From a virus, in the IMG/VR virus record IMGVR_UViG_3300047472_000060, positions 1 to 46,188 of that record: DNA of 46,188 bases; one strand, given 5' to 3'. Positions 9,136-17,156 of the stretch are shown piece after piece (within the stretch, counting starts at the first letter, position 1; every line of letters begins with the position of its first letter). A model generated the notes under the pieces. It was not told the DNA's origin. It saw nothing but the letters and a program-made list of their open reading frames with translations, and did no database searches. Position numbers and translations under genes: made by a program.

Positions 9136-10217
9136 TGACGACGGCTATCAACGCTAACGACGCCGCATTGAACGTAGACTACCCGGAAGAGATCAACGAG
9201 GACGATTTCGTTGCTGCTCTCCTTGGCGACAGTGATCCCGAAGAGGGTGACGACGCTTCTGCAAAGAAGCCATCGAAGAAAGAAACTGAAGCCGACGAAG
9301 ACGAAGAGAACGCCAACGACGCCGAGAACGAACCCGAGACCGAGGACGCTGAAAACGAGCCATCCGAAGACGAGGAAGAGAACGAAGGCGACGAAGACGA
9401 AGAGAACGACAAGGACGAAGACGAGAAGCCGAAGCGAAAGTTCGCCGATGACAGTGACGAGACGTACGTCAAGGTCAAGGAAGGCGACACTGAGCATGAG
9501 GTTAAAGTCTCCGACCTGAAGCGTCTCTTTGGTCAAGAGGCTGCTCTCACCCGCAAGTCGCAAGAAGTCGCCACTGAGCGCGAGGCCGTTAACACCAAAC
9601 GCACTGAGAACATCACTGCGTACAACGCCCTCCTGCAGCGTGCGACCGCGCGAGCGGACAAATACCGCGCTCTGCCGTGGACCCAGTACATGAAGGACCC
9701 GAATATCCCCGCTGAGCATCTGCAGGAACTCACTGCAGAGGCGAACGAGGCTATTCAGGAAGAGACGTTCCTCAAGAACGAACTCACCTCCTACGTCGAA
9801 AAGATCACTGCTGAGCAGAAGGAAGCAGCGAAGAAGCAGTCCGTTGAATGTCTGAAGGCCCTCAAGAACCCCGAGAGCCCTTCGTACATCAAGAACTGGA
9901 ATGACGCCCTCTATCGGGACATTCGTGACTTCGCAGTTGAGCAAGGCTTCGACGCAAAGGTCGTCACGTCCCTCAACGACCCCGCTGCTTTCAAAGTGCT
10001 GCACATGGCGATGCAGTTCAAGAAGGGTGCCAACAAGGTCTTGACCAAGAAGGTGAACAAGACCCCGACGCGCATCGTGAAGAACTCCGCTTCAACCCCC
10101 GCAGTTCGCGACAACGCAAAGAAGATCACGGTCAAGTCGGCCGTACAGAAGGCCAAGCAGTCGGGCTCACAAGACGACGCGGCCAACGCATTCCTCGCCA
10201 TGTTTGATGGCGAGTAA
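9135..10217 (+). CDS. Capsid scaffolding protein
   Basis: 360 aa. Residues ~30-105 are an almost continuous Asp/Glu/Asn-rich stretch. A helical middle region (FGQEAALTRKSQEVATEREAV and onward) is probably coiled coil. The last ~70 residues are Lys-rich and basic, ending AFLAMFDGE. An acidic N-terminus, coiled coil and basic C-terminus describe a scaffold that dimerises and binds capsid through its basic end. It sits directly upstream of the major capsid gene. Confidence 0.88.
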   Translation: MTTAINANDAALNVDYPEEINEDDFVAALLGDSDPEEGDDASAKKPSKKETEADEDEENANDAENEPETEDAENEPSEDEEENEGDEDEENDKDEDEKPKRKFADDSDETYVKVKEGDTEHEVKVSDLKRLFGQEAALTRKSQEVATEREAVNTKRTENITAYNALLQRATARADKYRALPWTQYMKDPNIPAEHLQELTAEANEAIQEETFLKNELTSYVEKITAEQKEAAKKQSVECLKALKNPESPSYIKNWNDALYRDIRDFAVEQGFDAKVVTSLNDPAAFKVLHMAMQFKKGANKVLTKKVNKTPTRIVKNSASTPAVRDNAKKITVKSAVQKAKQSGSQDDAANAFLAMFDGE

Positions 10218-10253
10218 CACACCACTACATTTGCAGAAGAGACTAAATTTCTA

Positions 10254-11159
10254 ATGGCTCAGTTTCAGACTTATCAGATGGTCGGCATCAAGGAAGACGT
10301 GGCCGACGTCATCACCAACCTCTCCCCGCGCAAGACGCCCTTCATGTCGAGCATTGGCTCGGAGAAGGTTACGCAGGGCCTGTTCCAGTGGCAGGAAGAC
10401 ACGCTGCGTGCACCGGCCCAGAACGCTGCGGTCGAAGGTGCGGACGCGACCTTCATCACCGTCACCCCGACCACGATGAAGTCCAACTACACCCAAATCT
10501 TCACCGAGGCGGTCACCGTCTCTGACCGTGCCGACGTCGTCTCGACCTACGGCCGGAAGAAAGAGTTCGCTTACCAGATGGCCAAGTCGGCCGCTCAGGT
10601 GAAGCGTGACGTGGAAATCGCCTACGTGGGTCTCGCGGGCACCAAGGCTGCGGGTAACGGCACGACCGTCCCCTCGACCATGGACTCCGCGCAGGTCCAG
10701 ATCGCCAGCGCCAACGTGGTCCGCACCGCTGCGGATGACGCTGCGTTGACTGAGCAGTTGCTGGTGACGGCGCTGCAGGCTGCGTACATCAGCGGCGCTG
10801 AGCCGACCAACATCATGGTCACCCCGACCAACTCAGTGACCCTCGCGGGCTTCGCTGCGGCTGCTGGTCGCTACCGGACCCTCTCGGGCTCGGATGCGAA
10901 GAAGCTGGTCAACGTGGTCAACCTGTATGTCTCGCCGTTCGGTGAGCAGAAGGTCGAGATCAACCGTTGGCTCCGCAACGAGAACACGCTGATCTACGAG
11001 CCCGGCATGTGGACGAAGCCGACCCTTCGTCCGTGGGAGCGCAAGAACCTCGCGAAGACTGGTGATAGCACCAAGGCCATGCTGCTGGGCGAGTTCTCGC
11101 TCAAGCACAAGAACAGCCTCGCGTCGGCGCTGATCGTTCAGAAGCTCACCGGCTTCTAA
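10254..11159 (+). CDS. Major capsid protein (SU10/DUF5309-like)
   Basis: 301 aa. The N-terminus (GIKEDVADVITNLSPRKTPF and QGLFQWQEDTLRAPAQNAAVEG) and the C-terminal INRWLRNENTLIYEP...ERKNLAKTGDSTKAMLLGEFSLKHKN pattern match the HK97-fold capsid family typified by phage SU10 (DUF5309). The gene follows the scaffold after 36 bp containing a purine-rich stretch (GCAGAAGAGAC) that may act as a distant SD. A strong terminator follows immediately, as expected for a very highly expressed gene. Confidence 0.93.
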   Translation: MAQFQTYQMVGIKEDVADVITNLSPRKTPFMSSIGSEKVTQGLFQWQEDTLRAPAQNAAVEGADATFITVTPTTMKSNYTQIFTEAVTVSDRADVVSTYGRKKEFAYQMAKSAAQVKRDVEIAYVGLAGTKAAGNGTTVPSTMDSAQVQIASANVVRTAADDAALTEQLLVTALQAAYISGAEPTNIMVTPTNSVTLAGFAAAAGRYRTLSGSDAKKLVNVVNLYVSPFGEQKVEINRWLRNENTLIYEPGMWTKPTLRPWERKNLAKTGDSTKAMLLGEFSLKHKNSLASALIVQKLTGF

Positions 11160-11172
11160 GGTCCAACGAAAT

Positions 11173-11210
11173 GGGGGCACGGGTAATTCCGTGTCCCTAT
11201 TTTTGCTTTT
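11173..11210 (+). terminator. Rho-independent terminator after capsid gene
   Basis: A 9-bp stem (11174-11182 with 11189-11197, one G-U pair) closes a 6-nt loop and is followed by tatttttgctttt. It ends the capsid message and probably lets part of transcription continue into the adaptor and fibre genes, lowering their level relative to capsid. Confidence 0.9.
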
Positions 11211-11216
11211 GAGAAT

Positions 11217-11543
11217 ATGTCCTCCGAAACTTTCTACGAAGAACCCGTCCTACTCGACACTCTTGTCGCCTTCGACGAAGACCGCTCCACCAATGAACTG
11301 ATCATTAAGCGGACGCAGGAAATCCCCGACGAATTCCTGACCAGTCTGCAGCATGAGCGCCTTGATAGCGTCGCCACCCCAACGGGCGAGATGCACAGGG
11401 TAGCCAGCATCCCCGTAGAGGTCGTCGATGACCTCCTCCGCGTCTACGGCTTCGACGTGATGACCGCTCCCGTTCGCGAGACGCTCAACATGCTGCGTCG
11501 TTACGCGCTCGACAAATTCATCACGACCAACAAACGCATCTAA
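11217..11543 (+). CDS. Unknown structural-module protein
   Basis: 108 aa, acidic, no recognised domain. Contains RSTNELIIKRTQEIPDEFLTSL and a C-terminal helical part (VRETLNMLRRYALDKFITTNKRI). It lies between the capsid terminator and the adaptor gene, and several podophages have a similar-sized protein here. A head-completion or decoration role is possible but unsupported. Confidence 0.8.
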   Translation: MSSETFYEEPVLLDTLVAFDEDRSTNELIIKRTQEIPDEFLTSLQHERLDSVATPTGEMHRVASIPVEVVDDLLRVYGFDVMTAPVRETLNMLRRYALDKFITTNKRI

Positions 11544-11552
11544 GGAAACCCT

Positions 11553-12194
11553 GTGACCCTTGGTGAGCTAAAGGCTCAATTCAAGGCGCTGCTGAACAAC
11601 GGCATCGTCAACAACAATTTGGCACTCGTCTCGACCTTCGTGAACCAAGGCATCCAGCGCATTCAGCGTGAACTCCGTGTGCCGTTCATGGAGAAGCAAA
11701 TTCTGTACACCATCCCCGACAGCTACACGAAGCTCGGCATCCCGAGTGACCTCCTGCAGCTTATCTCGATCCAGGTAGACCGAGACGGGGATGGTGTTCT
11801 CGAATACGAACTCCAGCGCGTCGATCTGAACCGCGTCATGGGCGCGTCGCAGGACGTTGGTCCTCCCTCGATCTACGCGCGCCAAGGTGCCGCTTGGTAT
11901 CTTGGACCCCGTCCCTGCGTGGGCGACAAGGTCCTCATCACCTATTACGCCGAATTCTCTGCGCTCGTGGCCGACACTGACGAGAACACGATGTCCAAGG
12001 TTGCTTGGGACGCCGTGGTCTATGCCGCCCTCGTGGCCGCCTCCTCGTATCTCAATGACGAACGCAAGGCCGGGTTCGAGCAAGACTTCCAGCGCATCAT
12101 GGCGACCCTGCAGGATCAAGCGGACAGCGACGAGCTAACCGCAGACGCCGCAGTGCGTCCCGCGCTCTACTATGACCGAGGCGATGAATGGTAA
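11553..12194 (+). CDS. Head-tail adaptor (gp4/gp11-like) protein
   Basis: 213 aa. The N-terminus (VSTFVNQGIQRIQRELRVPFMEKQILYTI, then IPSDLLQLISIQV) and the segment AWYLGPRPCVGDKVLITYYAEFSALVADTDENTMSKVAWDAVVYAAL are typical of podophage adaptor proteins that sit below the portal ring (P22 gp4 / SU10 adaptor / T7 gp11 class). The GTG start at 11553 has a TAAGGAAACCCT SD. The end overlaps the fibre gene by 7 nt. Confidence 0.85.
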   Translation: MTLGELKAQFKALLNNGIVNNNLALVSTFVNQGIQRIQRELRVPFMEKQILYTIPDSYTKLGIPSDLLQLISIQVDRDGDGVLEYELQRVDLNRVMGASQDVGPPSIYARQGAAWYLGPRPCVGDKVLITYYAEFSALVADTDENTMSKVAWDAVVYAALVAASSYLNDERKAGFEQDFQRIMATLQDQADSDELTADAAVRPALYYDRGDEW

Positions 12195-13582
12195 ACCCGA
12201 CGCCCACCAGCTTCTACGCTGACGGCACGACCTATGACGAGGCAGAGGTGGTCACTAACGACCACCAGTCCTCCTCGCAGGCCAGCGCAGCGCCTAGCTC
12301 GTTCTTCACTGATGGTGGGCTAGTCGGTGCTGAAGACGTCACTCACAACGACGTCGCGCCTTCTGACACGTCCTCCCCGATGCCTAGCTCGTTCTTCACG
12401 GACGGCGGGCTGGTGGGTGCAGAGACTGTAACCAACAACGACAACGTCCCCAACAACAGCCCGCGCCCTGCTCCGACCTCCTTCTACCCGGATGGCAATC
12501 TCTACGACTTCCTGTCGCAAGAGAGTGAAGTTGTCGCCCTCCTGCAGCAGCTTGCGGCCACAACGACGACCAACGCCAACGCTGCGGCCTCCTCGGCATC
12601 CAACTCAGCCACGTCAGCTACCAATGCTGCCGCCTCGGCTGCTCAGGCTGCTACGGCAGTGCAAGGCGCTGCGGGCACGGCGACGCCTCTCATTGATGGC
12701 ACAGCGGCTGTCGGAACGAGCACCAAATGGGCCCACGAGGACCACGTGCACCCTAAGGACCCGACGCTCGCCTCGGTGAGCTACGTGGACACCAAGGTCG
12801 CTGCGGTGGTCAACTCGGCTCCTGCAACGCTCGACACGCTTAATGAGCTTGCGGCAGCGTTAGGTGATGATCCGAACTTCGCCACGACCGTATCCACGCA
12901 GATCGGCACAAAGGCCGACAAGACCTATGTGGACGCGCAGGGCGCCTCGATCACCTCGGCTGTAGCTCTCAAGGCTGACAAGACCTACGTAGACACTCAG
13001 GACGCAACGAAGGCTCCGATTAATTCCCCGGCGCTCACTGGGTCCCCTACGGCCCCTACGGCCGCAGCAGGCACAAGCACAGTGCAGATTGCCACGACCG
13101 CCTTTGTTGCTAACGCTGTTACTCCGCCTAGTGGCACTCCGCTCAAGATTGCCTCCACTGTAGATAGCACGCCACGTATCGTCTCAGTAAGCGCCAACAC
13201 CTTTACAGCGACGGGCACAGCATCGGTATCGATCACTCCGCAATCGTCTTCGAATAAGTTGCGCGTGGAAGCCTCAGGCATAGCCTCGTGCGCTGGCTCT
13301 GCCACGGTGCAGCTAACTCTGTTCCGTTCGATCAACGGCGGGGCTTGGACTGATCTAACACCATCCGGCCTTACCGACCTTCAAGCCACCGTCGTAACAT
13401 CGAATGTTTTGGTGACACCAATGCACATCGACTTCACCGACGTGCCAAACACGACGCTGCCAGTTCAGTACCAAATCTACATTAAGTCTAACATCGCAAA
13501 CACGATGTACCTCGGCCGCCGAGGCGCAGACCCGCTTGTCATTTCTCCTACCTTCATCACGCTCACCGAGATCAAAGGCTAA
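12188..13582 (+). CDS. Tail fibre protein with N-terminal repeats
   Basis: 464 aa. The N-terminus has four copies of a P-[TS]-S-F-[YF]-x-D-G unit (residues ~4, 37, 65 and 97), two of them extended (FFTDGGLVGAE). Next comes an Ala/Thr/Asn-rich helical region (~115-165), then repeats with AD-KTYVD-Q/TKAPINSPALTGSPTAPT that are classic for trimeric phage fibres. The last ~150 residues form a beta-rich domain (LRVEASGIASCAGSATVQLTLF) that may be the receptor-binding tip. It lies between the adaptor and the lysis genes. Confidence 0.85.
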   Translation: MVNPTPTSFYADGTTYDEAEVVTNDHQSSSQASAAPSSFFTDGGLVGAEDVTHNDVAPSDTSSPMPSSFFTDGGLVGAETVTNNDNVPNNSPRPAPTSFYPDGNLYDFLSQESEVVALLQQLAATTTTNANAAASSASNSATSATNAAASAAQAATAVQGAAGTATPLIDGTAAVGTSTKWAHEDHVHPKDPTLASVSYVDTKVAAVVNSAPATLDTLNELAAALGDDPNFATTVSTQIGTKADKTYVDAQGASITSAVALKADKTYVDTQDATKAPINSPALTGSPTAPTAAAGTSTVQIATTAFVANAVTPPSGTPLKIASTVDSTPRIVSVSANTFTATGTASVSITPQSSSNKLRVEASGIASCAGSATVQLTLFRSINGGAWTDLTPSGLTDLQATVVTSNVLVTPMHIDFTDVPNTTLPVQYQIYIKSNIANTMYLGRRGADPLVISPTFITLTEIKG

Positions 13583-13585
13583 CGC

Positions 13586-14476
13586 ATGACCGCATTGAAC
13601 CGCGAGCGGAGCATCAGCAAGACGCTCGGCTACGAAGGCGGCTACACAAACAACAAGCATGATCCCGGTCACGCGACCAACTGGGGCATCACCATTGAAG
13701 ACGCGCGTCTGTATTGGAAGCACGACGCTTCCCCGGCAGACGTCAGGCGCATGCCTAAGTCGGTCGCCATCGGCATCTATCGTGACAAATACTGGCACGC
13801 CATGGGATGCGATGATCGTGCTCCCGGGCCCGACTTCGTAGACTTCGACTTCGGCGTCAACAGCGGCGTCTCACGGGCCCTTAGGCTCCGTAGGACGCTC
13901 GATGCAAGAAATCTGTCACCTATTTCTTACGTGAAGGCTCAGACCAGCGCTCGCCTGTCGTTCCTGACGAACCTCCGAACGTGGCAGTTCTTCAAGGGAG
14001 GTTGGAGCAGCCGCGTCGCTGACGTGCAGGCTACTGGCGTCCGCATGGCCGTAGAGGCCGCAGGGAAACCTGTGGGGCCCTCAATGGAGCGCCGGTCTGC
14101 TGAGGCCGCGTCCAAGGCAACCAAGCACACGGCAGGCGCTACGGCGACCGCAGGCTCCTCGCCCATCTTGGCGCACCTCGGTTCTCTCGACACATCGACC
14201 GAGATTGGCCTGTGTGTCCTCGGGTTCGTTGTGGCCATGGGCCTTCTCTATTTCATCTGGCACGCCGTGCATGCTTCGCACCTCGCTGCCGCCTACAAGG
14301 ACCAAATCCCGTGCGAGCCTACCTCGACGACCTCTGGGAGCGAATTGAAGTCCGATGGCACTCTATCGCCGTCCTCTTCCTCGCTGCCGCCCCCGGCCTC
14401 CTCGACTGGCTTGGTGTCATCGACCTCAAGCCCATCCTTATGCGCGTCGTGCCAGAAGGCGTTGCCGACTTCATAG
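13586..14476 (+). CDS. Endolysin, GH108 N-acetylmuramidase, with C-terminal membrane helix
   Basis: 296 aa as an open frame. Residues ~5-180 match glycoside hydrolase family 108: YEGGYTNNKHDPGHATNWGIT with candidate catalytic Glu17, then AIGIYRDKYWHAM, DFDFGVNSG and the peptidoglycan-binding-like end (FFKGGWSSRVADVQATGVRM). Residues ~211-232 (GLCVLGFVVAMGLLYFIWHAV) form a probable transmembrane helix. The last ~55 residues, Ser/Pro-rich, overlap the next gene in another frame; they may be true tail or a read-through of lost coding sense. It degrades peptidoglycan at lysis, with delivery by the neighbouring membrane proteins. Confidence 0.88.
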   Translation: MTALNRERSISKTLGYEGGYTNNKHDPGHATNWGITIEDARLYWKHDASPADVRRMPKSVAIGIYRDKYWHAMGCDDRAPGPDFVDFDFGVNSGVSRALRLRRTLDARNLSPISYVKAQTSARLSFLTNLRTWQFFKGGWSSRVADVQATGVRMAVEAAGKPVGPSMERRSAEAASKATKHTAGATATAGSSPILAHLGSLDTSTEIGLCVLGFVVAMGLLYFIWHAVHASHLAAAYKDQIPCEPTSTTSGSELKSDGTLSPSSSSLPPPASSTGLVSSTSSPSLCASCQKALPTS

Positions 14477-14562
14477 TTGGAGCCCTTCCGTTCGTGCTCG
14501 CATTCCTGCGTCCGATGCTGGACGTAACGCCCGCACCTAAGCCTCTTGAGGAAGACGAATGA
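14311..14562 (+). CDS. Holin-like two-helix membrane protein
   Basis: 83 aa from GTG 14311; an AAGGACC SD lies about 9 nt upstream. Upstream in-frame sequence is Arg/Cys-rich and looks non-coding, so the GTG is preferred. Two hydrophobic segments (SIAVLFLAAAPGLLDWLGVI and GVADFIVGALPFVLAFL) and an acidic tail (PLEEDE) fit a class II holin or a related phage membrane protein. It overlaps the end of the endolysin frame by 166 nt and the following gene by 4 nt (ATGA). Confidence 0.7.
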   Translation: MRAYLDDLWERIEVRWHSIAVLFLAAAPGLLDWLGVIDLKPILMRVVPEGVADFIVGALPFVLAFLRPMLDVTPAPKPLEEDE

Positions 14563-14990
14563 ACTTCCTCTGGAGCTTGGTGCTTAAGCTCCCGCAGTTG
14601 CTCTTGGGTCTCGTCAACAAGGCCCAAGACACTGCTCAGGTCCAAAGCAACAACGCCAAAGACGTCACCGTCGCCGCACTATCGGCAGACACTGCGCACT
14701 TCGCTGCAGTGAAAGACGTGACGATGGCCATGTTCTCGCATCCCATCTTCTGGGTGGCTTGGGGCCTCGGGGTCTTCCCGGTGCTTTGCTATCACTCACT
14801 CATCTTCCTAGTCAGCACGTTCCCGTATCTGTGGCAGTGGGCCACAGGCATCGACGCGAGACATGCTGTTCTTCGGGTCCCTACGGAGGAGCTTAGCTAC
14901 GGCCAGATGGTCGTCGGCTCAGTCTTCACCCTCACTGGGGCGTCAACTCTCGTAGCCGGGCTTACAGCCGCATGGACCAAGAGAATCTAA
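14559..14990 (+). CDS. Membrane protein of the lysis cassette
   Basis: 143 aa. An amphipathic N-terminus (FLWSLVLKLPQLLLGLV) is followed by two clear membrane segments (about residues 62-90, ending LIFLVSTFPYLWQW, and 114-138). ATGA overlap with the gene before and a one-base overlap with the gene after place it in a tight lysis block. It could be a holin, holin antagonist or anchor; the sequence does not decide. Confidence 0.75.
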   Translation: MNFLWSLVLKLPQLLLGLVNKAQDTAQVQSNNAKDVTVAALSADTAHFAAVKDVTMAMFSHPIFWVAWGLGVFPVLCYHSLIFLVSTFPYLWQWATGIDARHAVLRVPTEELSYGQMVVGSVFTLTGASTLVAGLTAAWTKRI

Positions 14991-15148
14991 TGGACACCGT
15001 TACCACCGCAGGCGCTGGCGCTGCTCTCACTGTGCCCCTGTGGATGCAGACGATCACGCCGTACGCCCAGTTCGTCATCATGATCCTAGGTGGCGTCTTT
15101 CTGGCGCTGCAGATTTATTACAAGATTAAAAACAAGGGCCTATCTTGA
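14990..15148 (+). CDS. Small single-helix membrane protein, holin candidate
   Basis: 52 aa. Its ATG shares the A of the preceding TAA. A short soluble N-terminus (MDTVTTAGAGAALTVPLWMQ) leads to one membrane segment (FVIMILGGVFLALQIYY) and a basic tail (KIKNKGLS). This resembles small class III-type holins; T7 holin is also a small protein with one helix. It ends in TTGA, overlapping the TTG start of the SGNH gene. One of several holin candidates in this block. Confidence 0.75.
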   Translation: MDTVTTAGAGAALTVPLWMQTITPYAQFVIMILGGVFLALQIYYKIKNKGLS

Positions 15149-16413
15149 GAAAGACTTTCGACAACTTCAGGCAAATCCTAGAGGCTCAACAGCCCCTTCG
15201 CCTGCTCGACGTTATGGACCGGGCACTCGACACGAACCCGTATCAGAGGCCCGCAATGGCGACGCCTCCGACCATCGCTGTATCCGCATCGTCTGACGCA
15301 TCACTGGTCGCTACCAACCTGTGCACCGGAGGTGTACTTGCGCCCGCCACGCTCAATCAGATTGCTTGGTACGGCGGCATTCCTACTCCTATCCTTTCGC
15401 TGTACGTCTGCCTTCCGGTAGCAAGCGTCCTGCCGTCCACCAATGGCAACATTGGCTCCGGCATGCTCGACAAGAACCAGTGGGCCAGCGCTTTCGAGAT
15501 TATGACCGACAGTGACAAGGTCCAGTTCGGCATCTACATCAGCAGCGCTGCGAAGGTGATGTTCCAGGTAGACGGCCAGTACGTAGACTTCGCTGGCACG
15601 GCAGGCAACAACGCTGCCAACACTGACACCTTCTTCGAACTCACGTTCGCTTCCCGCAAGACGCGACGCATCCGTGTGTTGCTCCCGAACGTCCCGTCGA
15701 AGGGCTGCACGCTCGTCAAGAGCATCCGCGTGAGCCCGACGTGCTCGTTCTGGAAGCCTCCGCAGTCTGAGGTTCTCAGGCTTGCTTGGGCTGGCGACAG
15801 CTACAGCGAAGGCACCAACGGCGCTGCTTCGATCTATCCTATTCCGAACGCAGCTTGGCCTGTGCTCACTGGCGAGCTTCTCGGCATCCGAGATGTCCGA
15901 CAGGTCTCTGTGGGCTCCTGCGGCTACATCTCAGACAACGCGGGCGCACGCTCCAAGCTTCGCGATCAAATCCCGAGGTGGGCCAACCAAGGCCCGTTCG
16001 ATCTGATCGTGTTCGCCAACGGCTACAACGATTCCTCGTCCACGCCGTACGCCATCCAGACGGAAGTCCTTGCTGACCTCCAACTCGTCAGCACCCTGCA
16101 TCCTAGTTCGCCCATCGTGGTCCTTGGGTGTCAGGCAGGCGCTGCAGGCCCCAGCGCTGCGCAGATCGCCACTGAGAACGCCATCGCCGCTGCGGTGAAG
16201 CAGTTCAACTATCCGCTCTGCAAGTTCGCTCCCGTCTCCACCGACACGCCTACGTGGCTCAATGGCACGGGATACGTCGGAGCTACGAACGGCACTGGAA
16301 ACTCGGACGTGTATGTCGATCCCGACCATACGCACCCGACCATCGCTGGTGCTGAGTATCTCGCTTATCGCTCGGCTGCTGCCATCCGTATGGCCGTCCT
16401 GAGCATGCTCTAA
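15145..16413 (+). CDS. SGNH-hydrolase-domain tail protein (putative deacetylase/esterase)
   Basis: 422 aa with a TTG start at 15145 (TTGA overlap). Residues ~1-205 form an N-terminal beta-rich part with no recognised domain. Residues ~210-420 show SGNH blocks: GDSYSEG with nucleophile Ser219, a possible Gly in SCGY (~260), NGYND with Asn295, and DPDHTHP with Asp394/His397. SGNH enzymes on phage tails remove acetyl or other acyl groups from surface polysaccharide, so this is likely a receptor-trimming spike or fibre-associated enzyme. The substrate cannot be told from sequence. It is next to the lysis genes and far from the adaptor, but late in the same arm. Confidence 0.85.
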   Translation: MRKTFDNFRQILEAQQPLRLLDVMDRALDTNPYQRPAMATPPTIAVSASSDASLVATNLCTGGVLAPATLNQIAWYGGIPTPILSLYVCLPVASVLPSTNGNIGSGMLDKNQWASAFEIMTDSDKVQFGIYISSAAKVMFQVDGQYVDFAGTAGNNAANTDTFFELTFASRKTRRIRVLLPNVPSKGCTLVKSIRVSPTCSFWKPPQSEVLRLAWAGDSYSEGTNGAASIYPIPNAAWPVLTGELLGIRDVRQVSVGSCGYISDNAGARSKLRDQIPRWANQGPFDLIVFANGYNDSSSTPYAIQTEVLADLQLVSTLHPSSPIVVLGCQAGAAGPSAAQIATENAIAAAVKQFNYPLCKFAPVSTDTPTWLNGTGYVGATNGTGNSDVYVDPDHTHPTIAGAEYLAYRSAAAIRMAVLSML

Positions 16414-16421
16414 GGAAACCT

Positions 16422-16835
16422 ATGTCCCTCGACCTCTCTAAGCTCCACGACGCCATCGGCAAGGTAGCCACTCTGGCGACCGCGCACGCCAGCGTCTCGT
16501 CTCAGGTTGCTGCAGCCAATGCGGCCCGGGATGCGGCCCTTGCCTCGCTGGCTCAGGCCCAGACCGATATCGACGCCCTCGCCTCCCAGCTTATGGCCTC
16601 TGCCAGCACGCCTGCGGAATCCGCTGGTATCGCTGCGGTCGCTGCGGCACTAGTTGCCCCGGCCCCCGTCGTGGCCGTCTCAGTGGCCCCGGCTGTGGCT
16701 CCTGTGGTCCCTATGGGCCCTGTGGCCCCTCCGGTGTCTCCTAGTCCAGTCCCTGTGGCACCGATTGCGGTCGCTCCTGTGAACCCTGAGGCGCCGACCT
16801 TCCTCCCGGGTGATCCCCGGGCCCCGCACGCCTAA
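16422..16835 (+). CDS. Ala/Pro/Val-rich protein, unknown
   Basis: 137 aa. Residues 1-70 are Ala-rich with heptad-like spacing (probable coiled coil, MSLDLSKLHDAIGKVATL onward). Residues ~70-137 are a Pro/Val/Ala-rich extended tail. TAAGGAAACCT gives the SD. It is the last gene of the rightward arm and is followed by the terminator at 16851. A chaperone or structural linker for the preceding tail protein is possible but not shown. Confidence 0.75.
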   Translation: MSLDLSKLHDAIGKVATLATAHASVSSQVAAANAARDAALASLAQAQTDIDALASQLMASASTPAESAGIAAVAAALVAPAPVVAVSVAPAVAPVVPMGPVAPPVSPSPVPVAPIAVAPVNPEAPTFLPGDPRAPHA

Positions 16836-16850
16836 GCCAAATCGAAAAAT

Positions 16851-16891
16851 ACCCCCAAGGAATCCCGTAATGGGCCCTTGGGGGTTTTTTG
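16851..16891. terminator. Bidirectional terminator between converging arms
   Basis: A 10-bp perfect stem (16851-16860 with 16876-16885) has an inner CCC/GGG pairing and is followed on the plus strand by a T run. On the minus strand the same stem is followed by TATTTTT. Plus-strand genes end at 16835 and minus-strand genes end at 16894, so it stops both arms. Confidence 0.93.
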
Positions 16892-16893
16892 CG

Positions 16894-16989
16894 TCAGTTC
16901 GAATAGTCGTTCCACAGCCAGAGCAGCAGCGCGATCAGCGCGAGCCCGGGGCAGTCGTTGAGAAGACACAAGGCGGCCATGAACGACAT
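16894..16989 (-). CDS. 31-aa membrane peptide
   Basis: MSFMAALCLLNDCPG is followed by the hydrophobic LALIALLLWLW and NDYSN. Its ATG overlaps the TGA of the gene before by one base. It is the last leftward gene before the terminator. The size and single hydrophobic segment fit a small membrane peptide; coding is supported by coupling and lack of other content. Confidence 0.55.
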   Translation of the reverse strand: MSFMAALCLLNDCPGLALIALLLWLWNDYSN

Positions 16990-17156
16990 CAATTCAGCGC
17001 CTCACATTCGGTGTCTACGGTCTGCTCGTCGATGATCGCCCAGCTATCGTTGCTGTCGGCGGCTGCGAACGCATCGTCACGGGAAATAGCCTGCACGACG
17101 GCGTCTTCAACAAGCCTGCGCCAACGGATGACGCGGAAGGTGCTCAGTTCACTCAT
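16989..17156 (-). CDS. Unknown 55-aa protein
   Basis: Starts MSELSTFRVIRWRRLVEDAV, acidic at the end. The ATG at 17156 is preferred over an upstream in-frame start because it overlaps the preceding gene by 4 nt (ATGA). No domain recognised. Confidence 0.65.
   Translation of the reverse strand: MSELSTFRVIRWRRLVEDAVVQAISRDDAFAAADSNDSWAIIDEQTVDTECEALN

Noticed and set aside
9114-10004. 296-aa minus-strand frame, Val/Leu/Phe-rich
   Set aside because: Shadow of the acidic scaffold gene; its hydrophobic look comes from reverse reading of Asp/Glu codons.
14212-14310. Longer N-terminus of the holin-like gene
   Set aside because: Arg/Cys-rich and without SD; GTG 14311 has an SD and begins the hydrophobic protein.
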